Assembly: GCA_964501335.1 (NCBI GenBank)
Contig: CAZCTC010000012.1
Location: forward strand, 92,818-156,817
Direction: 5' to 3'
Length of the DNA stretch: 64,000 nucleotides
Origin: CAZCTC01 sp964501335
Lineage (GTDB): Bacteria > Chloroflexota > Anaerolineae > B4-G1 > SLSP01
How positions within the stretch are numbered: the stretch's first letter is position 1; the number at the start of each line of letters is the position of its first letter. The notes below the pieces were generated by a model. The model worked only from the letters and a program-made list of their open reading frames with translations. It had not been told where the DNA came from and ran no database searches. The translations under genes were made by a program, and so were the position numbers. Positions 1 to 8,481 of the stretch are shown here, one piece after another.

Positions 1-1393
1 CGGCCGGGGCGGTGCAGCAGGCGGTCAGTTCGTTTTCGTAGCGGGTGAAATCCACGCCCGCCCCCGCGATCTGGACGGCCAGTCCGGTCAAAACCAGGAT
101 GATTACCGTAGGGGTGGCCCTGTGTGGCCGCCCAAAGGGCTGTCCCTCGGGCCATAGCCTTTCGATCACTGGCAGTGCTGCGATCATCGCATACGGGATC
201 AACGGCAGCAGAAAGCGCGGACCCCAGGTCCACCCGCCCCACCATTCCCACCAGCCGCCGAAGGCCGTCACGCAGATTCCGTTCACCAGCAGCAAAACCA
301 TGCTCAGACTGTGTTCGCGGCGCCGCAGGAGGAACCAGCCGGGTAGAGCCAGCAGGGCGGGCGGATTGTACCAGAAGAAGCCCCGCGCCGGGCTGAGGGT
401 CAAACCGGCGATGCCCCAGAGCAACGGGGTGGTGAATCCTTCGGCCCCTCCGGCAAAGTGATAGCCGGTTTCCCAGATTGAGCCGAACCGCACGGCATTG
501 TATCCCAATAATCCCGCTCCCATGAGTGCCGGGAAGCATCCCAGGGCTGCCAGCTGTAGCCCCTGTTCCTGCCAGGAGAGTTTTTTCCAGCCTTTCAGCA
601 GCCAGGCTCCAGCGAAAACCGGCAGCAACAGAGCGTAAATGATATTGGCACCGATTGCCAGCGCGATTCCCAGCCCCGAGATCAGCGCGGCATTTGACCA
701 AAAGAAGAATTGAGGAATTTGCGCGCCTTCTGAGGCGCGCAAATTCCTCTCAATAGAAAGCCCGTACATTGCCAGCAGCAATCCCAGCGCCGCGACCGGC
801 TCGCCGTAAGCCGTTTGCATATAGGGCAAAGCCTGGGTGGCAAAACTAAAGATCAGCCCGGTCACAAACGCTGTCCGGCGGCGATAGCCCAGCCGGCGCG
901 CCAGCGCATAAAGCAACATGGCCGTGGCGGCGGTCACCAGGGGGCCCAGCCAGAGTGCGGCTCGGACCGTGCCGACGGCCGGAATGGCCCGGCCCAGCGC
1001 CACCAGCGGGATCAGTAACAGGACGATCAAGGGGCTTTTCTTGGTGTAGACGGTCCCATCGGCGGCCAGGGCCGACACCGATTCGCCGGCCAGGGGAGTC
1101 CAGAGGTTGTGACCGAGCTGATTGGTCTGCGGCGAGCCCGATGTGATGAGATTCAGCGCCGAGGTGTACATGGCGGTTTCATCGATGGAATGGAAGCGGC
1201 CCGGCGAGATCGCTATTCCGACCAGCAATACCAGCAGCCCCAGATAAAAAGGTGTTTTTTCGTGTCCTGCAAACGGTGAGGAGGTTCCCAGGGAACCGTG
1301 GTCGCCCAATAAAATTGCTAAAAGGAGCCTTTTAACTCCCCCTATCCCCCCTGCCCCCCTTTCCCCCGAGGGAAAGGGGGGAAAACTAAGCAT
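1..1393 (-). CDS. PMT/ArnT-like membrane glycosyltransferase, 3' end outside the window
   Basis: An open reading frame runs on the minus strand to the left edge without a stop, so the C-terminus is missing. The visible part is very hydrophobic with many membrane segments. Near the N-terminus it has SIDETAMYTSAL, a first-loop acidic motif of the kind seen in GT39/GT83-type (dolichyl-phosphate mannosyl- or aminoarabinose-transferase-like) enzymes, then KKSPLIVLLL. These families move a sugar from a lipid carrier to an acceptor at the outer membrane face. The start is uncertain: the frame is open up to an ATG at 1393, but everything upstream of about 1262 belongs to dispersed repeat R2; TTG at 1309 is an alternative. 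Two repeat-like segments lie inside the frame (712-749 and 108-133). It may be cotranscribed with the following minus-strand genes, though R2 separates them. Confidence 0.7.
   Translation of the reverse strand, partial: MLSFPPFPSGERGAGGIGGVKRLLLAILLGDHGSLGTSSPFAGHEKTPFYLGLLVLLVGIAISPGRFHSIDETAMYTSALNLITSGSPQTNQLGHNLWTPLAGESVSALAADGTVYTKKSPLIVLLLIPLVALGRAIPAVGTVRAALWLGPLVTAATAMLLYALARRLGYRRRTAFVTGLIFSFATQALPYMQTAYGEPVAALGLLLAMYGLSIERNLRASEGAQIPQFFFWSNAALISGLGIALAIGANIIYALLLPVFAGAWLLKGWKKLSWQEQGLQLAALGCFPALMGAGLLGYNAVRFGSIWETGYHFAGGAEGFTTPLLWGIAGLTLSPARGFFWYNPPALLALPGWFLLRRREHSLSMVLLLVNGICVTAFGGWWEWWGGWTWGPRFLLPLIPYAMIAALPVIERLWPEGQPFGRPHRATPTVIILVLTGLAVQIAGAGVDFTRYENELTACCTAPA
108..133 (+). 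repeat. R6-like repeat piece inside the glycosyltransferase gene
   Basis: This GTAGGGGTGGCC...GTGGCCGCCC segment closely matches segments near 63777-63803 and 63932-63957 in the terminal repeat array. On the minus strand it is read in frame as GRPHRATPTV within the membrane protein. It looks like a repeat carried inside a coding region without breaking it. Confidence 0.6.
712..749. repeat. Perfect 17-bp hairpin inside the coding region
   Basis: Arms at 712-728 and 733-749 are perfectly complementary around a TCTG loop. The same GC-rich inner stem and loop occur in intergenic hairpins elsewhere, for example 41911-41952. Here it is read in frame as about 13 residues (NLRASEGAQIPQ) of the glycosyltransferase. 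Confidence 0.8.
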
Positions 1394-1560
1394 TTTGTGG
1401 CCCGCCGCGGCCGCGGCGGGCCACAAAATGCAATTTATACCCCCCTTCTCTCCCGCTTGCGGGAGAGAAGGGGGGCAGGGGGGATATGAGGGGGAAAGAA
1501 AAAACATTTTTGGCAAGCTTTTTTTTGAGAAAAATTCATTCAAAGTTAACCGTGCTCCTA
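1262..1560 (-). repeat. R2 three-palindrome element, copy 1
   Basis: About 300 bp with three successive palindromes: C-run/G-run arms around TTTCCCCC/GAGGGAAA (about 1340-1380), a long central hairpin TTTTGTGGCCCGCCGCGG with its complement (1393-1428), and a C-run/G-run hairpin around CTCCCGCTTGCGGGAG (1440-1480). The same order, with similar flanks, occurs in the opposite orientation at 35720-36050 and 38555-38895. It fills the whole gap between the two membrane-protein genes; I see no other feature there. Confidence 0.85.
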
Positions 1561-1589
1561 CCTGCGGCGCGCGAAAAATAAATAAAATT

Positions 1590-4500
1590 TTATGGTTGGG
1601 GCAGACAAAGGTAATCTCCCGCATCTTCGCCGGTCGGCTTCTGCCACCGCAGACGCTGATTGTTCCGGGGATCGTACATTCCCAGACAGATCTGATAGCT
1701 GCCCTCGGGCAATGCCAGTTGATAGGTATCCGCAATGATTTCCCCGGGGGCCCAGCTGGTGGTCGGCCGTTGGCCATCCTGGGGCGTGCGGTCCTGTTGC
1801 GCCTGCAAAGCCCCCTTTTCATCCAGCAGATGGACAAATACGGTATAGCGCGTCTCCGATTCCGCGACGGTCTGCCAGTAAAGCGTTAGAGTGATCGGAT
1901 TTCCGGCCGCCGGATTGAGCGGTTCCACATGGTAACCTTTCAGGATCGCCAGATTCCCCAGCCGGTAATCCAGCGGATGGGAAACGGCGGGCAGATCGAA
2001 GGTTCGCTCCGGCGCCTGGATGCTCAGCGTTCCAATTTTTACCGGCGCTCTGCCGGAATCGAGCAGGACGGCCGTGAGGGTATACGTTCCGCTCTCCAGG
2101 GGGGTGCCGTCGGGGCGGAGAGCCGGGATGCGGAAATCGCGTGCTTCGCGGATCAGGGTGCCGGCCGACCAGTTCGAGGTGGGATAATTTTCTCCACCCG
2201 GGGCAGCGGTGGATTCCATGGCGACTTTTCCATCGGGGGAGAGCAGCTGCAATCGGGCGAGGTAATCTTTTTGAGGCGCGCTTCCGGACTGCCAGTAAAG
2301 GATCAGCGGGATAACATCACCGACGTGGGGGCCGGCCGGCAATTCCCCTGTTCCAATCAGTTGTAGATAGTCTCCCATGCCGGCATATAACGACCGGGTA
2401 AGTGAGATTTTCCTCGTCGTGATCAGGTGTTGGGGGCGCGTGATGGTGACGGTGGCCAGGGGAACGCTGGCGCCCAACCAGCGGGATTCCCGGTCCCAGA
2501 TGGATTGGATTTCGCCGGTTTCGCCGTTGTAAAGGCTGACGGTCAGGGTATATTGCCCGGGCGGGGCGCCGCTCCAGGGTTGCAATGCGTAAGCATCGCG
2601 GATGTAGCGATCGGGAAGCAGTTCCCGGGTGGGATAGCCATCGGGATGTTGATGGTCCTCCTGGCCGTAGAGATGTCCGGCCCCGTCGATCAGATGGAGT
2701 GCCACGCTGTAGTTGGCATTGATCGGCCCCAGGGCTCGCCAGTAGAGTGTGACGGGAATCCGATCATCGGCTTTCAAGGTAAGGGCCGGGGTTTCATCGC
2801 CCATCAGCTCGATCTCGGTGCCGAATCTTAAATTCTGCGGCTGCGCTCCCTGAATTTGTTGGCCGTTGTAGCGCAGCGGATGGAGCAGATTGGAATGGGA
2901 ATCGAGATAGAACGCTTTGATTCCCAGTAGCCCCAGTCCGACCAGGGCGCACAGTCCCAATGAGGTCCATGCCGGCGCTTCTTCCGGTTGTGAGGGGCGC
3001 GCTTCGGGTAGGGTTTTGCGGGGCCATACCAGCAGGATGATGCAGAGGATCAGTACGCCGCCGGAAAGCCAGGTGGCGCCTTGTTGAAGCGGTGACAGGC
3101 CCAAAGCGACTTTGATCTGATGGCGGCCGGCCGGCACGGCCAGGGTCAGCAATCCGTTCGGCGAATCGGGTTGCATCGACTGGGGAACACCGTCGATCCA
3201 GGCCTGCCAGTTGGGGAGATAGTACCAGCGGAAACGGGCGGTGAAAGGTTGCGGACTGTCGATTTCCAGGGCAAGGTCGGTGAAGCCGGATTGGTTGGCG
3301 ATGATTTTCGCTTCAGCCGGCACGCTTTCCGGATCTAACCGGGAAATCAGGTAGTCCGGAGCTGCCGCGTCGTATTCTGGCAGCAGGCTGGTGTCGGGAG
3401 GAAGCTTTTCTACCCAGCGGGGCAGAAAATCGCCCGCGGCAGTTGCGCCGATGCCGCCGGTGCGGATTTCAAATCGGATGATGTCGGGCGGATTGAGCGG
3501 GGGCTGCGGTTGAACCGGCGGCAGGAAGAGCCAGGTCAGGGCAAATCCGCCGGTCAACAGGAGTAATAAGGGCAGCCGAATCTTTTGCGGTAGAGGTAAC
3601 TGGCTTATGCCGGCGCCGGCCAGTACGGCCAGCACCAGACTGGCCGGTCCCAGGAAACGCCAGGGATATTGTAACAGACGCAGCGGGCCGATCGTCTCCC
3701 ATATCGGCAGGCTGATATTTAAGGCCATCAAAGCCAGCCCGGCACCGGCGATCGTCAGGGCCAGTCGTTGGATTTGTGCGGAGCGCTCGTTCCACAGCTT
3801 TCCCGGAATCCAGCTGGTCAGGGCGAGCAGCGGCAGCAGCCAGCCCAATCCAATCGGCACATCGGGTTGGACCTGGGCCGAATCGATCGGCGTGGGCCCG
3901 GTCAACAGGGAGGAGAGGGTGATGAAAAAGTTATGGTAATCAAAACGGGCCTGATTGAAGAGCTGGTACTGGACCAGTTCTCGTTCCATGAAGGCCGGTA
4001 GCCAGAAGAAGGCGGAAAGTCCCAGGCCTGAGGCAAAGGCGGCTGCGGCACGGATCAAACCGGCGCGATTGCCGGTGCTCAGCCCCAGGATCAGGGTATA
4101 TCCGAGCACCAGTCCGGCGCCGATCATCGCCGTCAGATTGTGGCTCAGCATCAGGCCGGCGAAACTGATCACGGCGAGGGCCCAGGAGCGCCGATCGTGA
4201 ACGCGCATCAGGCGGGTCATTCCCCAGGCGACCATACTTAGCATGGCCAGACCCCACGATTCAGCCAGCGCGCCGCGATGGTAAATGTCATAGAGGATAT
4301 AGGGGGCATAGCCGACGCAGACGGCCGCGCCTATCGCGGCCGTTTTGCCGAAGAGTTCGCGCGTCCAGCCGTAAATGCCCAGAGTCACCGTCAACAGGGC
4401 CAGGGCAAAGCTGAGGGAGAGGGCCGTCTGTACATTGGCGCCCAGCCCCAGAGCCGGCAGGGCGAGATAATCGCCCAGCGGTGCGTAATAATTAAACAGG

Positions 4501-4703
4501 GGGTAACCATAGCCGAGGCCCAGATCGGCCAGCCACCGCGGGAAAATTATCCCGTGTTGGATTGCCCGTTGTAATTGGGCCAGCCAATAAAGGTGTAAAG
4601 TGGCGTCGGCTTGTGGGAACTGGCCCCGCAACAAGGGTTGCAGGGCCAGCAACATTCCAGGCAAGACGCCGATAGGCCAGCTTTTTTTCCGCTCACCTAC
4701 CAT
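1590..4703 (-). CDS. Large PTPS-related membrane protein, 1037 aa
   Basis: The N-terminal ~560 residues hold some 12 membrane segments. The start resembles the '6-pyruvoyl-tetrahydropterin synthase-related' membrane family (PF10131-like): PRWLADLGLGYGYPLFNYY near residue 57 is typical, and these proteins are thought to be GT-C-like transferases or lipid-carrier proteins. After a TM near 550-585, the rest is extracytoplasmic with three related beta-sandwich units, each with a phrase like ITLTLYWQT or IPVTLYWRA followed by VFVHLLD-like strands (about residues 635-740, 770-890 and 905-1030). Exact chemistry is unknown. Its ATG overlaps the stop of the upstream methyltransferase gene by 7 nt, so the two are probably translated together. 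Confidence 0.75.
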   Translation of the reverse strand: MVGERKKSWPIGVLPGMLLALQPLLRGQFPQADATLHLYWLAQLQRAIQHGIIFPRWLADLGLGYGYPLFNYYAPLGDYLALPALGLGANVQTALSLSFALALLTVTLGIYGWTRELFGKTAAIGAAVCVGYAPYILYDIYHRGALAESWGLAMLSMVAWGMTRLMRVHDRRSWALAVISFAGLMLSHNLTAMIGAGLVLGYTLILGLSTGNRAGLIRAAAAFASGLGLSAFFWLPAFMERELVQYQLFNQARFDYHNFFITLSSLLTGPTPIDSAQVQPDVPIGLGWLLPLLALTSWIPGKLWNERSAQIQRLALTIAGAGLALMALNISLPIWETIGPLRLLQYPWRFLGPASLVLAVLAGAGISQLPLPQKIRLPLLLLLTGGFALTWLFLPPVQPQPPLNPPDIIRFEIRTGGIGATAAGDFLPRWVEKLPPDTSLLPEYDAAAPDYLISRLDPESVPAEAKIIANQSGFTDLALEIDSPQPFTARFRWYYLPNWQAWIDGVPQSMQPDSPNGLLTLAVPAGRHQIKVALGLSPLQQGATWLSGGVLILCIILLVWPRKTLPEARPSQPEEAPAWTSLGLCALVGLGLLGIKAFYLDSHSNLLHPLRYNGQQIQGAQPQNLRFGTEIELMGDETPALTLKADDRIPVTLYWRALGPINANYSVALHLIDGAGHLYGQEDHQHPDGYPTRELLPDRYIRDAYALQPWSGAPPGQYTLTVSLYNGETGEIQSIWDRESRWLGASVPLATVTITRPQHLITTRKISLTRSLYAGMGDYLQLIGTGELPAGPHVGDVIPLILYWQSGSAPQKDYLARLQLLSPDGKVAMESTAAPGGENYPTSNWSAGTLIREARDFRIPALRPDGTPLESGTYTLTAVLLDSGRAPVKIGTLSIQAPERTFDLPAVSHPLDYRLGNLAILKGYHVEPLNPAAGNPITLTLYWQTVAESETRYTVFVHLLDEKGALQAQQDRTPQDGQRPTTSWAPGEIIADTYQLALPEGSYQICLGMYDPRNNQRLRWQKPTGEDAGDYLCLPQP

Positions 4704-6328
4704 CCGCGCCGGTTCCGTTCCGTCATCAGTCTGATGCGCAGGGCGCGCGCCGGGCCGAAGTTGGGATCGATTTCATGGGCCCAGTTGGTGTGTTCCAGCG
4801 CGCGATCCAGCTGGTGCAGTTCGTTGTAGCACATTCCCAGATTGTAATGGGTCGAGACATCGGGACCGTGCATCTGCAATGAATGTTCAAAGAATTCTGC
4901 GGCATCGGCGTAGCGTCCGATTTTGTAGAGCAACATTCCGATGGCGAAGGGGACATCCTGTTCCTCGCCGATAAAATAGTAGGTTTCCCAGATCTGACGG
5001 GCGACCCAGTAGAATTCCTCGCGCATTTCCTCGGAGGCTTTTTCCAGATGTTCCATCAGGACGGAGAAACTTTCCATCAAGATCGTGCTGTCCCACCCAC
5101 TGAGCCGGATAAGGGAGAGCAGATTGGGGAGGTCCCAGAAGGGATAGGTTTTTTCGATACTTTTCTTGATGGTATAGAAATCATCGGGACTTCCCTGCTC
5201 GACTTCCAGCCGGTAGGCCTGGCGCGTTTCCTGGTAGGTTCGATCGGTTTGATCCAGGATAAAAGCGCAGATATCCAGGCTGTTGGGCCGATGCAGGGTG
5301 CTCATGAACTGTCCGCCCCGCGCTTCGATATATCTCCCCATGGCGTGATAGTTCACCATCATGGAAATGCTGCCATGCGTGGCTATGTCGGGTTCTCCGC
5401 GATAGAGCAGATCCGTTTCATGATGGTAGCCTTTGTCTCCGGAAATCAGGAAGATCCGCCCATTGGCAATTTCGATCAGGGTATGCAGGCAGTTTATGGG
5501 GCCGATAGGGAAGAGGAAATTGGTCTGTTCCAGGGTCTGTTGATAACTGTGCAGGATGGTGTTGAAAAGGGGATCTTCATAATAGTCCCCTTCGACAGGG
5601 CGATGGTCGTAGCTGATTTCGACCTGCTTGAGCAATTCCGGATCGTTCAGATCGGGATTTTCTGCCGGAACCGTCAGGGTGGTCAGGCTTTCGTGGAGCT
5701 TTCCTTTTTCAATGTGGAAGGCGTCCTGGATCAGGCCGTCGAAGAAGTAGTTGGCGATAATGGCGAGCGGGTTTTTCAATGTTTGGGCAGAGAGTGTTAC
5801 GCCGCTTTTGATCAATTGAAGCGACTGATCGTGTTCCCCGTCAAAGCGGGCGAAATCCAGCTGGCCGGTTTCAACATAGGGTTGCAATTGAGCCTGGGAC
5901 AACCAGAAGTCGACTGTGCTTTGGCTGAAATCGGTCAATACGTAGGTGATTTTCAGGTTGCGGAGCACGGATTGCTCGAAATAGGAATCGAGCTTTTTCA
6001 GAAAGTGATAGGCCAGACGGCCGGACCCTGCTCCCAGCTCGATAATGTAAATAGGCTGGGAAGGATCGAGGGAATCGGCCTGACCGTTTTGGGCCTGGGC
6101 TACAATGTCGCGCAGCCAAGCGAAGATCATGCGGGCGTATACTTTAGCGATATAGGGATTGCTGGTGATGTAATGAGGGACAATTCCATAGCTCCAGGCA
6201 TCGATGCCCAGTTCATCGAAGAACTTGCGTTGTAACTGCCATAGCAGGGATCGAGAAAGCCGTTGGTTTTGGTCGATGACGGTACGACTCTGAGCTTCCG
6301 GCGCAGCAGGGGTTTCTGTTTCAGTCAC
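4697..6328 (-). CDS. MidA/NDUFAF7-like SAM methyltransferase with C-terminal TPR
   Basis: 543 residues. The SAM-binding loop IYIIELGAGSGRLAYHF lies near residue 94, after the NPYIAKVYARMI segment typical of the SAM-dependent MidA family (PF02636). In eukaryotes relatives methylate an arginine in a complex I subunit; the target here is unknown. The C-terminal ~110 residues form tetratricopeptide repeats (ADAAEFFEHSLQMHG, THYNLGMCYNELHQLDRALE), a protein-interaction add-on. It is the first gene of a minus-strand pair with the membrane protein downstream. An R1 repeat fills the region upstream, and I could not pick a clear promoter. Confidence 0.75.
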   Translation of the reverse strand: MTETETPAAPEAQSRTVIDQNQRLSRSLLWQLQRKFFDELGIDAWSYGIVPHYITSNPYIAKVYARMIFAWLRDIVAQAQNGQADSLDPSQPIYIIELGAGSGRLAYHFLKKLDSYFEQSVLRNLKITYVLTDFSQSTVDFWLSQAQLQPYVETGQLDFARFDGEHDQSLQLIKSGVTLSAQTLKNPLAIIANYFFDGLIQDAFHIEKGKLHESLTTLTVPAENPDLNDPELLKQVEISYDHRPVEGDYYEDPLFNTILHSYQQTLEQTNFLFPIGPINCLHTLIEIANGRIFLISGDKGYHHETDLLYRGEPDIATHGSISMMVNYHAMGRYIEARGGQFMSTLHRPNSLDICAFILDQTDRTYQETRQAYRLEVEQGSPDDFYTIKKSIEKTYPFWDLPNLLSLIRLSGWDSTILMESFSVLMEHLEKASEEMREEFYWVARQIWETYYFIGEEQDVPFAIGMLLYKIGRYADAAEFFEHSLQMHGPDVSTHYNLGMCYNELHQLDRALEHTNWAHEIDPNFGPARALRIRLMTERNRRGW

Positions 6329-6458
6329 AGCGGCTCCTTTGTTTGCGGCAAGATTTTTGTTGTCCTGATATCCGGCATTGATTTAACAGTTCGCGTTAAT
6401 TATGTCTCACATCGTCTTCTGGTCAAGAGGCGCGGAAGCTATGACCACCTGACCTGTG

Positions 6459-6605
6459 TGGTTAAACCGGAAAACAAACAAAAGAAAAAGCATGTTTTCG
6501 CGCGCATTCCGATGCGCACGAAAACATCCACAAAAAACTTTCTCTCCCCTCCCGCGCGTCGTACCTTATGGGGAAAGTGCCATCTACGGGACGCTAAAAT
6601 AAAGT
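6459..6605 (+). repeat. R1 hairpin repeat copy
   Basis: Hairpin arms 6492-6507 and 6512-6527 (one mismatch) with loop TCCG, then the R1 tail: CACAAAAAACTTTCTCTCCC, GCGCGTCGTA, GGGAAAGTGCCAT and CGGGACGCTAAAAT. It lies between the divergent methyltransferase and metallopeptidase-like genes. Confidence 0.85.
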
Positions 6606-6639
6606 TGTAAAAAAGTAATAGAAAACCTTAAAAACAGGG

Positions 6640-6672
6640 TATAATCAGGGTATTCCTTATCCTCTAAGGAAT
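6640..6672 (+). promoter_or_regulatory. Putative -10 box and inverted-repeat operator
   Basis: TATAAT at 6640-6645 has no good -35 at normal spacing. Just downstream is the inverted repeat ATTCCTTA-TCCTC-TAAGGAAT (6652-6672), placed where a repressor could block transcription of the gene starting at 6720. The distance to the ATG is about 50 nt. Confidence 0.45.
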
Positions 6673-6719
6673 GCTTTTACCCGCCATTGTAGTAGCGTCG
6701 CCTTGAACGGGAGGTCCCG

Positions 6720-7880
6720 ATGAGTAGTAAAACCGAATCTGAAAAACTAAATGCTCCAGTGCTGCGTCAGGCGCAGCCTGCATCCCCTGGTCAAAGTCTC
6801 GCCGCGCCGCAAGAGCTTCTTCCCGGAGCTGTGCAGCGTGCCGTTATCAATCCTGCAATGGCTCGACCTGCTGAGGTCCAGGCCATCCAGCAGCTCTCCG
6901 GCAATCAGGCTGTTTCCCGCATGATTCAGCCTAAATTGCAGGTCAGCACCGTGGGCGATCCTTACGAACAGGAAGCCGATCGTGTGGCCGCCCAGGTCAT
7001 GTCGGCTCCGGCTTCTGCCAATGCCGCTCCGGTGCAGCGTGCTGCCGTTCCAGCCATTCAACGTAAGGTGGTCAGTCTTACCAGCGGCGAGAAACTTTTC
7101 GTTGATGACAGTGCCACTGCAGAACAATCCAAGTCTCTGGTGACCGAAGCGGAAGGGATCATTAAAACGATCAAGGATGAGTATGGTATCAAGCTGGATT
7201 CCAAAGCCGGGATCACAGCTATTAAGAAGGCCTATTCCGATGCTCCAGCCAAAGTGAAAAAGGGGCTGAAGATCAAGGAGTGGAAGATCGAAGAACTCCG
7301 TGATTTGAAAGCCGCCCTGGCAAACTATGCTCCGCTGTTGGGCAAGAAACGCAAGGAGAAGAAGCTGGGCGCTCAACCGATCACTACGTTCAGCCGTATC
7401 AAGCAGGGGATCGATGTGGATAGCGAGGATGGCGTGCTTGATAACAGCACGGCCGGAGAGAGCTTCAGCGCATCCAAGAACATCAGTATGTTCGATGTCG
7501 GCAATGAGATCACCGACTTCGCGAAGGACAAGGACAATCCAACGAAGGATGAGCTGCGCCAGGGCTTCCGCGGCACGATTGAACATGAACTGTCCCATGC
7601 TTTATTGCAGAAAGATAACATCGACAATTTCGTCAAGAAAATGACCTATTGGGAAGATGAAGACACTCCCAGCGGCAAGACCGGGGCTGAGAAACCGATT
7701 ACGGAATATGGCAAGACCAATGCCGGTGAAGATCTGGCCGAGACGGCGATGTTCTACTTCGAGGACCCCGAGACATTGAAGAAGAAAGCTCCCGAACGCC
7801 ATAAGTTCCTGAAAGGCATCGTGGATAGCTGGAATAAGACATCGACTTCTGCGGGTGGAAAGAAGAAAAAGAGGCGATGA
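6720..7880 (+). CDS. eCIS-tagged protein with HExxH metallopeptidase-like domain
   Basis: 386 residues. The N-terminal ~110 residues are disordered-looking and contain IQQLSGNQAVSRMI (about 57-70) and STVGDPYEQEADRVAAQVM (about 76-94), the signature that precedes DUF4157 in proteins linked to extracellular contractile injection systems (eCIS). No DUF4157 core follows. Instead the C-terminal half ends in a domain with GTIEHELSHALLQ, an HExxH zinc motif (His289, Glu290, His293), and a downstream GEDLAETAMFYFED segment (about 336-349) that could supply the third zinc ligand, as in anthrax-lethal-factor-like peptidases. A secreted toxin or effector role is inferred. The next gene overlaps by 4 nt (ATGA), suggesting an immunity or chaperone partner. 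No contractile-sheath genes are in the window. GGAGG lies 5' of the ATG. Confidence 0.7.
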   Translation: MSSKTESEKLNAPVLRQAQPASPGQSLAAPQELLPGAVQRAVINPAMARPAEVQAIQQLSGNQAVSRMIQPKLQVSTVGDPYEQEADRVAAQVMSAPASANAAPVQRAAVPAIQRKVVSLTSGEKLFVDDSATAEQSKSLVTEAEGIIKTIKDEYGIKLDSKAGITAIKKAYSDAPAKVKKGLKIKEWKIEELRDLKAALANYAPLLGKKRKEKKLGAQPITTFSRIKQGIDVDSEDGVLDNSTAGESFSASKNISMFDVGNEITDFAKDKDNPTKDELRQGFRGTIEHELSHALLQKDNIDNFVKKMTYWEDEDTPSGKTGAEKPITEYGKTNAGEDLAETAMFYFEDPETLKKKAPERHKFLKGIVDSWNKTSTSAGGKKKKRR

Positions 7881-8317
7881 GCGCGATGGCCGATTTCGAA
7901 AGCTGGTTGAACGATCGTGGTTTAACTCTGGCTCAGGTGCTGGAGCGCTTGGGCCTTGCTGAATCCCAGATCGATAACGACGCCGGCTATTCTCAGCTGA
8001 CCGGATTGAGCAAGTTATACAAGCCGGATCTTCATCCGGGGCGTTTTTATTTCCAAGAGGGGCATCTGGTGCTTCTTTATATCAGCGGCCCGGCTTTGCA
8101 AGCATTGACTTCGCAAATGTTGGAGCAGCGGCTGGGCGTCGGTATTACATTGCGGTCTCGCTCTGGGAAATTGAGCCGGCAGTATGTCTATCCTGAACAG
8201 GGGGTGGCCTTCTCTGCCGATAAAGAGAAGGTGCATTTTCTGGAGATCTTCCCGCCCATGACGTTGGAAGATTATAAGGAGCGTTACTATCAGGAGCCGC
8301 CGGCTTTTGTTCGATAA
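7877..8317 (+). CDS. Small protein coupled to the eCIS-tagged protein (unknown)
   Basis: 146 residues, no signal peptide or membrane segment, and no family recognised. The start overlaps the upstream stop as ATGA, so translation is coupled; a second ATG nine bases later is also possible. The sequence looks like a small soluble alpha/beta protein (LVLLYISGPALQALTSQML, GITLRSRSGKLSRQYVYPE). Position and size fit an immunity protein or a loading chaperone for the metallopeptidase-like protein, but this rests only on context. Confidence 0.6.
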   Translation: MSAMADFESWLNDRGLTLAQVLERLGLAESQIDNDAGYSQLTGLSKLYKPDLHPGRFYFQEGHLVLLYISGPALQALTSQMLEQRLGVGITLRSRSGKLSRQYVYPEQGVAFSADKEKVHFLEIFPPMTLEDYKERYYQEPPAFVR

Positions 8318-8343
8318 ACGGTTGTTTCTTTCATGCTTTGATC

Positions 8344-8374
8344 ATTTCGCGCGTCCCATTGGGGCGCGCGAAAT
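8344..8374. terminator. GC-rich hairpin after the effector pair
   Basis: ATTTCGCGCG (8344-8353) pairs with CGCGCGAAAT (8365-8374), with two more C-G pairs inside and a short loop. T-rich sequence follows. Likely a bidirectional intrinsic terminator. Confidence 0.6.
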
Positions 8375-8419
8375 TGTTATTGATCGATTTGTGATTTTTC
8401 CGGGGCAATGTTAAACTGC

Positions 8420-8461
8420 TTTTACGTTTTACGTTTTACGTTTTACGTTTTACGTTTTACG
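8420..8461 (+). repeat. Six tandem TTTTACG heptamers
   Basis: Six exact copies of the 7-nt unit followed by a partial unit, ending about 20 nt before the next start codon. A shorter, imperfect version lies at 33341-33367 just before the uxaE-like gene. Confidence 0.9.
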
Positions 8462-8481
8462 TTTCATTTTTCGGAGGGCCT

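Noticed and set aside
1395..1889. Plus-strand frame over R2 and the end of the PTPS-related gene
   Set aside because: Its first half is repeat R2 and its second half is antisense to a real gene.
4883..6235. 450-codon plus-strand frame opposite the methyltransferase gene
   Set aside because: It mirrors a well-supported minus-strand gene with clear SAM and TPR motifs; no domain is seen in it.
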